DNA of 32,508 nucleotides, from NCBI GenBank assembly GCA_000969725.1, contig JXSR01S073152.1; one strand, written 5' to 3'. The position numbers and the translations under genes were made by a program. The notes under the pieces are model-generated. The model made no database searches. It saw nothing but the letters and a program-made list of their open reading frames with translations, and had not been told where the DNA came from. Below are positions 9,718-19,065 of this stretch, in pieces. Source of the DNA: Ophiothrix spiculata (Eukaryota; Echinodermata; Ophiuroidea; Amphilepidida; Ophiotrichidae). Position 1 is the first letter of the stretch, and the number at the start of each line of letters is the position of its first letter.

Positions 9718-10312
9718 TGTATAACTTTTTGAATGACACCACGTTTAACTATGCATTTCCAGATATTTGCGCAATCAGTAACGTGCCATGCACATTATGT
9801 GTTTGGCACTCAAAACAAATGCCGTCATGACACTGGCCAATCAAGTGCCAAGATTGATTAGTCATTAACGCGATATAAGACGTATTATTATCCCCAGCTT
9901 GATGTTAATGCTAAAGTAGAAACTGTTCATCTATACCGTGTAAATCTTGAAGTATGCAACAAGCAGCCGATTAACACACATAAACCAATATAACCATACA
10001 GGGAAGTAAATTAGTCCGTATTTCTCACATCATAACAACGTACGATACCAAATCTTGCCGAATATTCAAATGAATTTAGCCCAAAATAATACAAAAATCA
10101 TGAAGTATTCATGTAAAAAAATATTAATACACAGAAAGTTGTTCTTAATCAACCCTATTCAATCATTACTAATCTCTTACAAGTACAAAACCACCAGTTC
10201 ACAATGTTGTAGAATACAAAGGACATGCTATGGGTCTCGTAACAGAGTCTGATTGCTTGTTGCATATACTTCAAAATTTATAGAGTATAGTTTAATGATT
10301 TTGAAGCATCTA
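9718..10312. other. AT-rich non-coding stretch, nothing recognised
   Basis: No inverted ends, tandem repeats or splice-bounded frames were seen. Confidence 0.45.
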
Positions 10313-10400
10313 AGGCTTCGATCACAAAAAGTATACGGTATGGTATACAATTTTGGCTATACACGAATAGGGAAGGCACTCATATTCTTATGACGGGATA
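10313..10400 (+). mobile_element. Family M2 fragment (left end)
   Basis: AGGCTTCGATCACA followed by GTATACGGTATGGTATAC resembles the left 60-90 bp of the element at 9531. A right terminus is not convincing, so the end coordinate is approximate. Confidence 0.5.
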
Positions 10401-10540
10401 ATTACATGTTAATTTCAAATATGAATACCTTACCCTGGAGCGTATATTACAGACGAGAGATTGTGTAAATCGCACAATGTTTTGCCAGGTTTTTGACTTC
10501 ATTCATACATATGTTGCATTTTCAGCCTTTGGTTCTACCC

Positions 10541-11021
10541 CAGATTTAAAAAGCAGATTCGAAACTTGTTCGACATTTCGAACCATCATCTCATGCTAAT
10601 TATTTTAGTTCATAGTTATGAACAGTCCCTACAGAGTCCAAGAGCAGAGTTTGTAAGGTAGTATCTTCAAGGTTAAGAATAAAAAACCTAATTATGAACG
10701 TAAAACTCGTTAATTAGGAATTTTTATACAGAGATATGACGTGGTGTTGTGTGGGAGGCTTGTAAGTCTTCTGTCACTTTCAGATTTAAAAAGCAGATTC
10801 GAAACTTGTCCGACATTTCGAACCATCATCTCATGCTAATTATTTTAGTTCATAGTTATGAACAGTCCCTACAGAGTTTAAGAGTAGAGTGTGTAAGGTA
10901 GTATCTTCCAAGGTTGAGAATGAAAAACCTAATTATGAACGCAAAACTCGTTAATTAGGAATTTTTATACAGAGATATGACGTGGTGTTGTGTGGGAGGC
11001 TCGGAAGTCTTCTGTCACTTT
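10541..11021 (+). repeat. 240-bp unit in direct tandem duplication
   Basis: The unit beginning CAGATTTAAAAAGCAGATTC runs 10541-10780 and repeats at 10781-11021 with only about a dozen differences. Each unit contains a hairpin GTTCG-(6)-CGAAC near its start and a second one, CCTAATTA-(about 16)-TAATTAGG, set within A- and T-runs that extend the stem. No terminal duplication or coding frame was found. The low divergence points to recent duplication. Confidence 0.95.
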
Positions 11022-11614
11022 TTGAGCTACGATAAAGGTCATCACCTATAACTTTTTGTTAATAGACTCATTATTAATCTTTAGCATCTTTTAAATTGAG
11101 TTACGCCTAAATTTTGTTGAAATTGTAGCGGTACTTTCCCTCATCTTTTTGCACCAATATGAGTCCCAGGTTTGATTCCCTGTCCTGGGGGCTGTATGTG
11201 CATAAATTTGGCTTGGAACAGATTTTTCTCATGGTACTCGGGGTCTTCCACCGTTATTTAATTAAAAAAAAGATTCAAGATCGATCATTGCAAAAAATTA
11301 TGAACGTATCAAAGCTGTGGTACATGAAAAAAATGATATTGCTTCCTGTGTTTCAGCTTTTAGAGCTGAATAAGTATTCAAAAAATTCATTCAACAAGAT
11401 ATAAATAATTTATATTATACACAACAAGTCCTGTTAGAGTGCTTAATCAAATTCAAGTCACATATGTTCGAAGTTGACAATTTCTCTTTAAACTTTTCAT
11501 TTTTGTGCAAAAATCATTCAAATGTATTTTTGATTGATGACGAGTCACATGTTGTTTTCCAGGAACTTTTACAAAGGGGAAAGTACCTTTTAGACCTTAA
11601 TATCTTTTGAGATC
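11022..11614. other. Non-coding stretch, nothing recognised
   Basis: The 81-codon open frame at 11159-11404 (plus) is K/F/I-rich and lacks a recognisable domain. No repeat partner was found. Confidence 0.4.
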
Positions 11615-11852
11615 AGTCAACTAAAAGAATATATCAGGACCTTCCCATCATGCCTGGCTTCCAATGGATTTTTTTGTACGGGTTGTAATGAGAGGTGTTA
11701 GGAATGAAACATAGCACAATTAGCAGACCTCATCCAAATTTTGCATTTCAGATGTGTTTCATTATTAATAGCTCTTGTTACAACCGGTACAAACAATCCC
11801 ATTGGAAGGAAGGCATGATGGGTAGGTCCCGCCATCTTATTTACAGTTAACT
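11615..11852. mobile_element. Long-terminal-inverted-repeat MITE
   Basis: The left arm reads AGTCAACT, then GGACCTTCCCATCATGCCT, then TTCCAATGG and TTTGTACGGGTTGTAA. The right arm, complemented, reads AGTTAACT, GGACCTACCCATCATGCCT, TTCCAATGGGA and TTTGTACCGGTTGTAA. The arms are about 90 bp each and the element about 238 bp. The target duplication is not clear, so superfamily is not assigned. Confidence 0.75.
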
Positions 11853-12495
11853 AATGTTTCCTTTCCATTTTCTGCGCTCAGTCACAAGCCCATGTGACTC
11901 ACCGGGAAACAGCCCGAATAAATTACATTTAATAATGCCCTTCTTGGACAAAGTTATTTTTGGTGCAGATTTGACGTCTAAAGATTCTGCTAAATGTTGA
12001 TCAGTCATTGGTCTGGTGAAAAAATGCTTTCTGTAAAGATTTTGACATTTTTATACGTGTATGAAAAAGCAGTTTAGGTTAGTCATGGTTTAATAATTTT
12101 AGGCATGATGAAGGAGTACTTCAAGTTCCATAATAGTGTATATTTCCATTTTAACAAAATTTCCATACATGATTCATAGGGCCAGAAATGGCAAAAAATA
12201 AATGATCATAATTTAAAAAAAAATGAGTACACTCCCTTCCCAGGACCCATCTTCCAGATATTAAGGAGGTGTCCTCATGTCTGATTTGAAATGTGAAATG
12301 GTTATTGCTCTATTAAATGGGATTTTCCCTAGATTATTGTGGCTGAATGCAAAACAAATATCTTTGTATCACTTTGAATAATCAAAGCAAAGCAACAGAA
12401 TGGTCACTGAATCAGGAAATTTCAAATATTTAGAAAATTCATTTTTTTTCTTAGAACTTCCTCATATTTGTGTGTGTCATTACTGGTACTAGATG
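11853..12495. other. Non-coding stretch, nothing recognised
   Basis: Includes a minus-strand donor-like TTTCCCG|GTGAGT near 11902 without a usable frame. No repeats detected. Confidence 0.4.
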
Positions 12496-12733
12496 GTCAC
12501 CCATAAGAGAAGAGATCAACGTCGGCCCATGAGCCTCTGCGCCCGATTGGCAAACCCATTTTGCTTCAATTTTTTTCATCAAACTCTTCCTAAATAGCCC
12601 ATATATTTTGTTAAATAATAGGCCTATCATTTATCTAAATATAACAGAATTTCCCCAATTTGGTTTCCAATTTTGCGCCTTGCGCAATACATATTTCTAT
12701 TAGTATTTTATATTTCCCCTAAATTATCAGTCA

Positions 12734-12803
12734 GACGTGTTAGTGTAGTGGTAGAATTCTCGCTTGGCGTGCACGGATCTCGGGTTCGATTCTTACTCTG
12801 GCC
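12734..12803 (+). pseudogene. tRNA-derived sequence (SINE head or tRNA pseudogene)
   Basis: It carries an A box (TAGTGTAGTGG) and a B box (GGTTCGATTC) at normal tRNA spacing. The sequence between (GTAGAATTCTCGC) is reminiscent of tRNA-Gly. The acceptor and T stems do not pair well, and there is no CCA or terminator T-run adjacent to a mature end, so it is not an intact tRNA gene. It lies inside the MULE-like element. Confidence 0.7.
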
Positions 12804-13032
12804 CATTTATCTTACATTTTTTTTCTTCATTTCTTTTCTTTTTATTTCAGTTATATCCAATCATTTTCTTTGACTTTTCACTCTCTATGATATAATTCTT
12901 CTTTTTTTTCAAATTCTTTTGTGTGTTTTTTAGAGCTACTTATAAATTTGCTAATTTACGGTATTATTACACTTCGCACGGTAGCAATACCCCGATAGCG
13001 AAAAATAGGTATCTTCGGATGATCCATGTGTG

Positions 13033-13130
13033 TTTATTAGGAGTACACTTAGAAAACCTGTCATAAAATAATGTTAGGAACATTCATCTCCTTATGGGTA
13101 TGTGTCACAAACCTTAAGTGTACTCCGATT
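13033..13130. repeat. Inverted repeat nested in the MULE-like element
   Basis: GGAGTACACTTA near the left and TAAGTGTACTCC near the right form a 12-13-bp stem about 70 bp apart. Both are flanked by TTA-like bases (TATTA, GATTA). It may be a small nested MITE. Confidence 0.5.
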
Positions 13131-13357
13131 ACAACCACAGAGAGCTTCTAAAGTTGGCCAATTTTGACAAAAACGCAATGTATTTCAATGGAACAACTTA
13201 GCGATATTTGAGTTTCTGTATAAGAGATTGGAAATCCCAAAAAGGCTGTCGGGCCAACGTTGATCTCTTCTCTTGTCACCCATCATGAATACCATTTATG
13301 CAGGTCTGATATTTTTAGAATTTTGACCTTTGTTGACCTCTGACCCCTTATCCGTAG

Positions 13358-13512
13358 GATCAAATGAAGGGGTCACTGCTGACACTTTGGATCTTTTAGC
13401 ATCTCTCCTTACAAGATTAATTAGTTTGAACTCATTTGAACTTCGCACATCTAGATTAAACTGGATTTCAAAATTCATAAGCGTACAAGATACTGTGCAT
13501 GATTATGCTTAG
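13358..13512 (+). CDS. Candidate coding exon, 50 codons to stop
   Basis: Preceded by an acceptor with pyrimidine-rich context (CTCTGACCCCTTATCCGTAG). The frame opens with two bases completing a codon and runs SNEGVTADTLDLLASLLTRL and on to a TAG at 13510-13512. Joined to MSSPQPQ + G from 9040-9061, it would give a 58-residue protein. Residues 10-30 of the exon look like a leucine-rich amphipathic helix (DLLASLLTRLISLNSFELR). No good internal donor was found, so the stop may be the true C terminus or the exon may use a weak donor (AGC|GTACAA near 13480). No AATAAA signal follows closely. The family is not recognised. It could be a chance open frame. Confidence 0.3.
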
Positions 13513-14139
13513 CTGTGTTATTCCACATACTCACAATCCCCGGCATGTCTATATGTGCTACCGTAGTAAAGTCAGACTGATGCGCGACCGTGTGAGCATG
13601 ATCTGCACTACGGAAATGTACATTAATCTAGTTTAGTTCAGATGTATACACTCTATGAGGACATGGATTGGGGTTCAAGTGGTACTAGGCTCAAATCCTT
13701 GTGGATGCAACCCATTTTGTGACATAGATTGCTAAGGAGATAGTTTTAGAATGGAAAGAGGTTAAGGCTATGTTTTTGTTGTTTGTTCTGTCCTTTGATC
13801 CCAAGAATTGACCTCACAGCTCAGACTCCTAAAGATCAGAAGGAGACTAGTTCTAGAATAGAAATAAGAAACTTGTTTGAAATTTATAAAATGTCACTTT
13901 TTGACTAATACTATTTAACATATGTGTGAAAAAGATTTTGAAGATCAAGTGTCAGGACAAAATGCGAAACATTTAAGTTCTCACTAGTATGCCAAGTATC
14001 TACACCATCTTGAAGAAATCACAGCTCAGACGGGCTAGACAATAGACATGTGACCAGAATACCTAACCACAGTCTCCCCAAGAAGATCTGCTGTGGTGAA
14101 CTGAAAATAGGAGATTGCTTTTGTGGTGGGTAGAAGTTC
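13513..14139. other. Non-coding stretch with a small inverted repeat
   Basis: CCGTAGT (13561) and ACTACGG (ends 13613) bracket about 39 bases that are relatively GC-rich. No RNA family was recognised. The rest is featureless. Confidence 0.4.
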
Positions 14140-14142
14140 TAA

Positions 14143-14389
14143 GGGGCGCACTATTTGATTTTCAGGGGGGCATGGAAGTCAGGGTCGAGTCAAGTTGTTG
14201 TTTTTTTGCGAAGGTGGGGACATTTTTTTTCACCGCCTTCCGCGGCAAAGTTTTTTTATTGCATTTTATGTTTTTCTTTACCTTGAAGTAGTTGGTTAGA
14301 GGGTGGTTTTTTTCACTCATCTTATGGTCAGAATTTTTTTTTTCTAAAAAACTTCCAAGCCTCCCCCTGAGAATCAAATGGTGCGCCCC
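14143..14389. mobile_element. PIF/Harbinger-like MITE with TAA target duplication
   Basis: Left end GGGGCGCACTATTTGATTTT; right end complemented GGGGCGCACCATTTGATTCT; both continue CAGGGGG. Flanked by TAA on each side (14140-14142, 14390-14392). A 3-bp TWA duplication is typical of PIF/Harbinger. It is 247 bp; the minus-strand frame across it is K-rich low complexity and not a gene. Confidence 0.85.
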
Positions 14390-14485
14390 TAAGCATTTTT
14401 AAGACACACTCAAGGCTTCCTCAAGAGTTCAGCATAGGTGTAAACAGTTGGGAAACAAATATGGTTTGACTTGCTTCAGCCAAAA

Positions 14486-14695
14486 GGTGTGTTTACACTG
14501 TGACGACTTGGGGGTAACGACAAGCAACGTAGACCTACGTATTGCGGTTTTGAATTTTACGCCCGTCATCGTTAGTTAAAGTCAGTTAATGCTCACACAC
14601 GTTGCTAGCTACGCACGCTATCGTTACTATCAGTCACTTTCAGTTGCAAATACGTTGCCCTACGTCGAAACAAGTCATCACAGTGTAAACGCACC
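14486..14695. mobile_element. MITE with GGTGYGTTTACACTG termini
   Basis: Left GGTGTGTTTACACTGTGACG and right complemented GGTGCGTTTACACTGTGATG, both continuing ACTTG. The interior is comparatively GC-rich with repeated ACGTTG/TACGT words (GCAACGTA, ACACGTTG, ATACGTTG). About 210 bp. The target duplication is unresolved. Confidence 0.8.
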
Positions 14696-14748
14696 ATTAT
14701 CAAAGATGGTGCTGATCCATTAGATTTTCAGATTCAGTGAGGCTGAAG

Positions 14749-15060
14749 GACGTCGTAGTGTAGTGGTTAGCGATCTTGCCTTGTATGTATTGATCCCAGG
14801 TTCAATTCCTGGTGAGGGTTGCCTTACCGGAGTGGAATCTCTGAATCTTTGCTAAGATGTATATCTGACTTGATGGGAGCATTGAGTCAGATATTCAATC
14901 TTCTCCGCCCATTACGTGAAGGACCTTTGGGTAAATAATTCATGATAGATCGTCGTCTTTTGGGAGGGGCAATAAAGTCGTTGGTTCCATGTGCAGGAGA
15001 GTCATGTACCTGTACATGCAATCGCAATCAGTATCATAAAGAGTAGGATATTCTACTCCT
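14749..15060 (+). mobile_element. tRNA-derived SINE
   Basis: The tRNA-like head has an A box (TAGTGTAGTGG) and a B box (GGTTCAATTCC), and a perfect T stem (CCAGG/CCTGG) at 14799-14815. The acceptor stem does not pair, so it is not a working tRNA. The body continues to a conserved-looking segment (TTTTGGGAGGGGCAATAAAG, GTTGGTTCCATGTGCAGGAG) of the kind found in the tails of invertebrate tRNA-SINEs (from memory). The 3' end is approximate. Confidence 0.7.
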
Positions 15061-15228
15061 CATTGTTCCTAACACCATTTCAGTCAAACCTTTTTTCGAT
15101 TTCAAATCTCGTTTGATTTCAATTGGAGTGTTGCAAAGTATATGAAGAAAAAGCAGAAGTCCAAAAAACAGTCAGTGGCATTGGGTGGTTCTCATTCAAT
15201 TGAAAGTCATATGTTTTACAGATTTTCT

Positions 15229-15590
15229 TTGTAAAAAAAATGCCCCGGCTGATAGCCATAGCCAGGGAGTTGATCATATTTTTTGCCTGGTGTACCGGGC
15301 ATATGCCGGGACTTGTTCTATAGTTTACGTATGTCAAAAGCCAGGATTTAGGATCGGGAGTTTGACCAGGATTAGGCTATGATGATAGCTATGATGTTAG
15401 CCATTCGATTCAAGTAATCGAATGGCTAACAGGGAATGGGACTTGGCCGGGATTTGGCATCCAAATACTGTCCCGTATGGCCGGGACTTGACCGTGACAT
15501 GGTCGGGGAGTTCACAATTTAAAAAAGACACCTCATGTGCAAGTCCCGGCCATTCCTGGGTACCCAGGGCCTGGGGCATTTTTTGACAAG
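15229..15590. mobile_element. Inverted-repeat element with GCCGGGACTTG motifs and a perfect hairpin
   Basis: Ends pair as TGTAAAAAAAATGCCCC at the left and TGTCAAAAAATGCCCC complemented at the right. Inside, GCCGGGACTTG occurs at 15305 and 15480, with one change at 15446 (GCCGGGATTTG), and on the other strand at 15540-15550. A perfect 14-bp stem with 5-nt loop lies at 15397-15429 (arms TTAGCCATTCGATT). The repeated undecamer may be a transposase-binding subterminal repeat. The target duplication is unresolved. Confidence 0.65.
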
Positions 15591-16200
15591 TGCATAATTG
15601 GTCTTATTAATCATAATATGCACACACCAAACTGTAATTCATGATCTTCTTAGATATTTCTTTTGTCTTGGTCATCTTCAAAACGAACAATGTTATTTTA
15701 TGCGAAAAAATAATGCGTTCCGTACTTCAAAAAGGGACAATTAACATTAAAAATCTATAAATTTATGCAAAGTATGGTAAATGCAATCAATTTTTTGCTG
15801 TGAAATGTTACATATTTCTAAACTATATAATAACACAGGTGTTCAAAATGATCAATAATTATATAATGTACCATGGCAGTTTATGTAATCCACATGCAAA
15901 TACTACTTTGAAGAAATTTGTGTTAATTTTTTCATCAATTAATTTTTGACCAATATTAATTGTTTTTAAATGTTTGTAATTATAATCAGTTATGATCAAA
16001 TTGAAATTGAGACAAATAATTTTAGCAATCGATGTATGGAATTGAAGATTTGCTTGTACTCTTTGCCGCAGATCATTGATGCTCTTATAATAGCTGAAAT
16101 ACATAATTTATTATTTTGTTGGTATTCACCTTCAAAATTATACTTAAAAGTGTAAATATTTGATGCAAAGCTCTCATCAAAACCTGCTGTAATTAGAAAG
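15591..16200. other. Very AT-rich stretch, nothing recognised
   Basis: Dominated by TAAT/ATTA words. The 81-codon minus-strand frame at 15859-16104 has no recognisable domain and is not called. Confidence 0.45.
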
Positions 16201-16218
16201 ATCTATTCTAAAAATATT

Positions 16219-16740
16219 CTATATTTAGCAAGTTGTTTGCCGTGTTATAAGAATATAATACAGTCCCGGCGAATTTATCCAACTCTGTAGAGCTAAACCA
16301 GGTACCTGGATGGATGATTCCCAGTGTCAATGCAGTATCCATTGCAAGGTTTACCTTTTTCTATCACAGCATGCAGCAAATAGCTAACGGGAAGCAGCGA
16401 ACCGAGCCCTAGCTAGCCTGCACAATATATGAAAAGCAAAGGTCAGATTCGTGTGTAAATGGCAGTGGAGGCTGCCGGCTAAAAACTGCACCAGCTTGTT
16501 CTATATTTAGCGTAAACCGATTGGGTTTCCAGTAGCAGAGCGGCGAGCCAAAAATAGCTAGCTGAATCTGCTGCGGGAGAAGAGTGATGGTGATAATTGG
16601 TGTCTATTTATAGCCACTACAAGTCTCTATGGCTGACAGGCTGCGTGTGGAGGCTTGCTTTACCGCACTCACCTAAATCATCTTGCAAAGCAAGCGGTGT
16701 TAAGACTCCATCTGCATATTTTGAGGGGGTTTGAAAGGTA
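16219..16740. promoter_or_regulatory. Candidate enhancer-like region
   Basis: This stretch has higher complexity and G+C than its surroundings and no inverted ends. Three perfect matches to the MEF2 consensus YTAWWWWTAR occur at 16219-16228 and 16501-16510 (CTATATTTAG) and 16604-16613 (CTATTTATAG). Other factor-like words include AAAGCAAAGGTCA near 16434 and the homeodomain-like ATAATTGG near 16593. On the minus strand GATTTAG|GTGAGT (near 16673) could be a donor, so a non-coding exon is an alternative. No protein frame was found. Function is inferred from composition and motif density only. Confidence 0.3.
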
Positions 16741-17653
16741 TTACGCCATGCCGCTTAAGAGACAATCTTGTAATTGCGTTGTTGGATACAAGTCTATACC
16801 AACATATGGCATGACATTTAAATGATTATTATGTATCTCCCCATAACTTTCTCAAATCTAATTATGGCCAGCAGATAATGCAATGTTTTAAATGAGCTGA
16901 CATTTGGTGATATATATAGTGTTTTACCCCTTTTGCAATTGAACTACAAGAATTGATGGTGGTATACATTTTACTTAAAAACTTGCAAAATATATTATGG
17001 AAATGAATTAATTATTAAATAATTGATTGGTATTTGTTTGTGTAAATTTCCAAGAAAATGCAACTGAAAGTTGCAAATTAATTTTGAAGGAAATGAAATT
17101 GTAGTGAGATATTGATTGGCATTTGTCTGTGTCAAATTCTAAGAAACTGTAAATATCCTGTCAGCTATTTTTACAAAAATAAACTACTTGTGTAAGGTCT
17201 ATGTGTTACTTTTGTAAGAATTAAAATCCTTGGGTTCATAGCAACCTATTTTAGACATTAGAAACAATGTTTCATTTCCTAAAAATTTTCCTTCCCTTTT
17301 CCCCCCAATTTGCCATAATTTTGATTCACAGGGGAGCAATTGTTTAGGGCGCTCTTCAAAACTCATTCGGCAGTTGACCGCCGGAACATCCAATTCTGGC
17401 CAGTTGCTATTGTCCTGAAAAATGCCAACTTTGAAATGCCCCTTGCTCTTCTTTGCCCATCATGCTATAGGGCCTAGTAATTATGTCAATATTTTCAGAA
17501 TTTGTCATCCAAGATGGGGATGGATCTTCCTTCCAAAACTTTTGTGTGCAGACCCATAGCAAAAAGAAAAGGTTCCATGGAGGGATTGCCTTTTTGGCAA
17601 TTCTAAATAGTCTCCAGGGAGTATCCAGTAAATCTTGGATCAATCATGTTCTA
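16741..17653. other. AT-rich non-coding stretch, nothing firm
   Basis: Two loosely similar phrases (ATTGATTGGTATTTGTTTGT near 17020 and ATTGATTGGCATTTGTCTGT near 17112), each followed by GTAAATT or GTCAAATT, suggest an old ~90-bp duplication. A GATTGCC-(5)-GGCAAT hairpin lies at about 17583-17602. The 78-codon minus frame at 17407-17643 has no recognisable domain. Confidence 0.35.
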
Positions 17654-17875
17654 TACTTTGATCAACACCAAATAGGCGGGCCTCTTCACATCGTGAATTG
17701 ATACAGATATTAAGCGTGTGTGTAGCTGGACACAGCACAACTGCAGGAGATGCAGCGCGCGTTGCACGTGTGACTCCCGCATCATTATCTACGGTGTGCG
17801 TGTGACTGGGATTATATTGACTTGCAGTTGAAGAAAAACCTCATAATTCTCGCCTATTTAGTGTTGATCAAAGTA
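17654..17875. mobile_element. TA-target MITE, family M1, best-preserved copy
   Basis: Ends are TACTTTGATCAACACCAAAT and, complemented, TACTTTGATCAACACTAAAT, so the terminal repeat is near perfect. TA flanks both sides (17652-17653, 17876-17877). The interior is shared with 7978 and 9101. Just downstream, GACCTCCAGGA recurs (17881 and about 17915), ending in a CCAGGAAACC/TCTCCTGG inverted motif. Confidence 0.9.
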
Positions 17876-18002
17876 TAGTAGACCTCCAGGATTTTTCACA
17901 TGCAAATTCAAGAGACCTCCAGGAAACCTGGAGTCTCCTGGAAAGCCGCTATATTTTGCTATGAGGATGAGCTGGACTGGAAAATTCACTGTTCTCTACA
18001 CT

Positions 18003-18165
18003 CAATTGTGCCTTTCCAGCTATAGTATAAGCAGCCGTAACTTTATTTTGCGCTGAAGATGAAAACACATTGCAAGGTCATAATTTGGGTACATCAGTTT
18101 TTTTGCAGATTCACGTTTTTATGTATTCTTCAAAACACCTGCAAACATTTGCAAGAAAGGTTGGG
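18003..18165 (-). mobile_element. R1 element fragment
   Basis: Starts CAATTGTGCCTTTCCAGC, then TTATTTTGCGCTGAAG and AAGGTCATAATTTGG, paralleling the start of the complete copy at 24371 (AATTGAGACAGTCCATC, CACTTTGCGCTACAG, AAGGTCGTAATTTG). It is diverged and is cut by the TTAA-MITE remnant at about 18166. Confidence 0.6.
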
Positions 18166-18237
18166 TTTAAGATTTGTAACATATACCAGTCAAGAATTTT
18201 GATAGAGGTGACCGATGCTGTGGATCATGAATTAGCC
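18166..18237 (-). mobile_element. TTAA-target MITE remnant
   Basis: GTAACATATACCAGT, TTTGATAGAGGTGACC and TGGATCATGAATT match the terminal half of the element at the window start. It ends at GCC followed by TTAA (18238-18241). It is truncated on the inner side. Confidence 0.7.
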
Positions 18238-18299
18238 TTAAACCATGACAACAATTGCAAATATAACTATGCTAAAAAAATCACTACAGATGCAAGGAG

Positions 18300-18668
18300 C
18301 CTGTCCGACGGATACAAAATACTTGGGATTTAGAGCGCGCGCTATGCCTCCCAGATTTGTAATTCCATACAGCCTCAGCACACTTTACAGGTGTTCGCTG
18401 ACCACTGTGGCCCAAGTAAGCTCTATTCCACACCAAGCATCATTCCAGGTTCTGCAGCAACTTCCAAGGGCGCTGAACCTCAATCAGTCCAAATCAGCAC
18501 CATCGCTGCCCGGATCAGCTCCCAAAATTTCATACGGGGTTCCACAAGATAATTAGCAGATAGTTTTGTGTCCACTGGAATTTCCTGTACACTCAACTTT
18601 TGGCACCAGCGGGGTTTGAACTCGGGACCTCCAGCACAGCACCTTACCGTTTGAGCTACCTTGACTTG
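18300..18668 (-). mobile_element. tRNA-derived SINE
   Basis: Read on the minus strand, a tRNA-like head at about 18668-18600 has an A box (TAGCTCAAACGG) and a B box (GAGTTCAAACC), followed by roughly 300 bp of body. The body ends in a GGGAGGCATAGCGCGCGCTC region near 18335. The stems are imperfect, so it is not a functional tRNA. The plus-strand open frame at 18245-18556 overlaps this body and is incidental. Confidence 0.65.
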
Positions 18669-18746
18669 GAGTAATAAATGTCCATTTTAGACAAACATAT
18701 TTTCAAAGAGCCAGAAGATGAGATTACACATTTAAAAAAAAGTTGA

Positions 18747-18953
18747 ATGTCATTGTTACCAAGATCAGATGATATGGATGCAATGCTAGTACCTGTTCCT
18801 GTGCCTCATGATATAAATGGGAGGTCAGTCTTGGTCTGCACTTTGCTGTTTCCCTCCATCCTGTCCCCACGGATTGCTAGACAACAGATGTACACAATGG
18901 TCATTGATCTAAATGTGGACCATCAACTCTGGGTGACCCGTCTTTATTGACAG
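18747..18953 (+). other. Unassigned open frame with balanced composition
   Basis: A 67-codon open frame whose translation (DDMDAMLVPVPVPHDINGR and onward, ending DHQLWVTRLY) is less biased than the other frames here. No domain is recognised, there is no obvious start context, and no splice sites pair with it. It could be a decayed coding fragment from a retrocopy or transposon, or chance. Not called as a gene. Confidence 0.15.
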
Positions 18954-19065
18954 ATTGCAGGACATTTGATTACCGCGATCAATTCATTATTGCAATATAG
19001 CTCTGATTACATTGTGCCGTGAAATAATGTTGACATATATGAGTTCATGAGCAATTAGGCCAAGT

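Larger units (their letters stand above)
12505..13274. mobile_element. MULE-like element with perfect 9-bp target duplication
   Basis: Ends are AAGAGAAGAGATCAACGT at the left and its exact complement at the right; similarity continues with YGGCCC. The element is flanked by GTCACCCAT on both sides (12496-12504, 13275-13283). A 9-bp duplication with such ends fits the Mutator-like superfamily, although the terminal repeats are short (~24 bp). No transposase frame exists in the 770 bp, so it is non-autonomous. It contains a tRNA-like segment (12734-12803) and an inverted repeat (13033-13130), either captured or inserted later. Confidence 0.85.

Noticed and set aside
10541-11021. Pair of LTRs of a retrotransposon
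   Set aside because: The two 240-bp copies are directly adjacent with no internal region, primer-binding site or TG...CA ends.
12734-12803. Functional tRNA-Gly-like gene
   Set aside because: A and B boxes are present but acceptor and T-stem pairing fail; treated as tRNA-derived SINE or pseudogene. The same applies to 14749, 18600-18668 (minus) and 23413-23490 (minus).
13561-13613. Possible structured RNA with CCGTAGT/ACTACGG closing stem
   Set aside because: Only one 7-bp stem with a 39-base loop; no known RNA fold recognised.
18245-18556. 103-codon plus-strand open frame
   Set aside because: It lies over the body of a minus-strand tRNA-SINE and has no recognisable domain.
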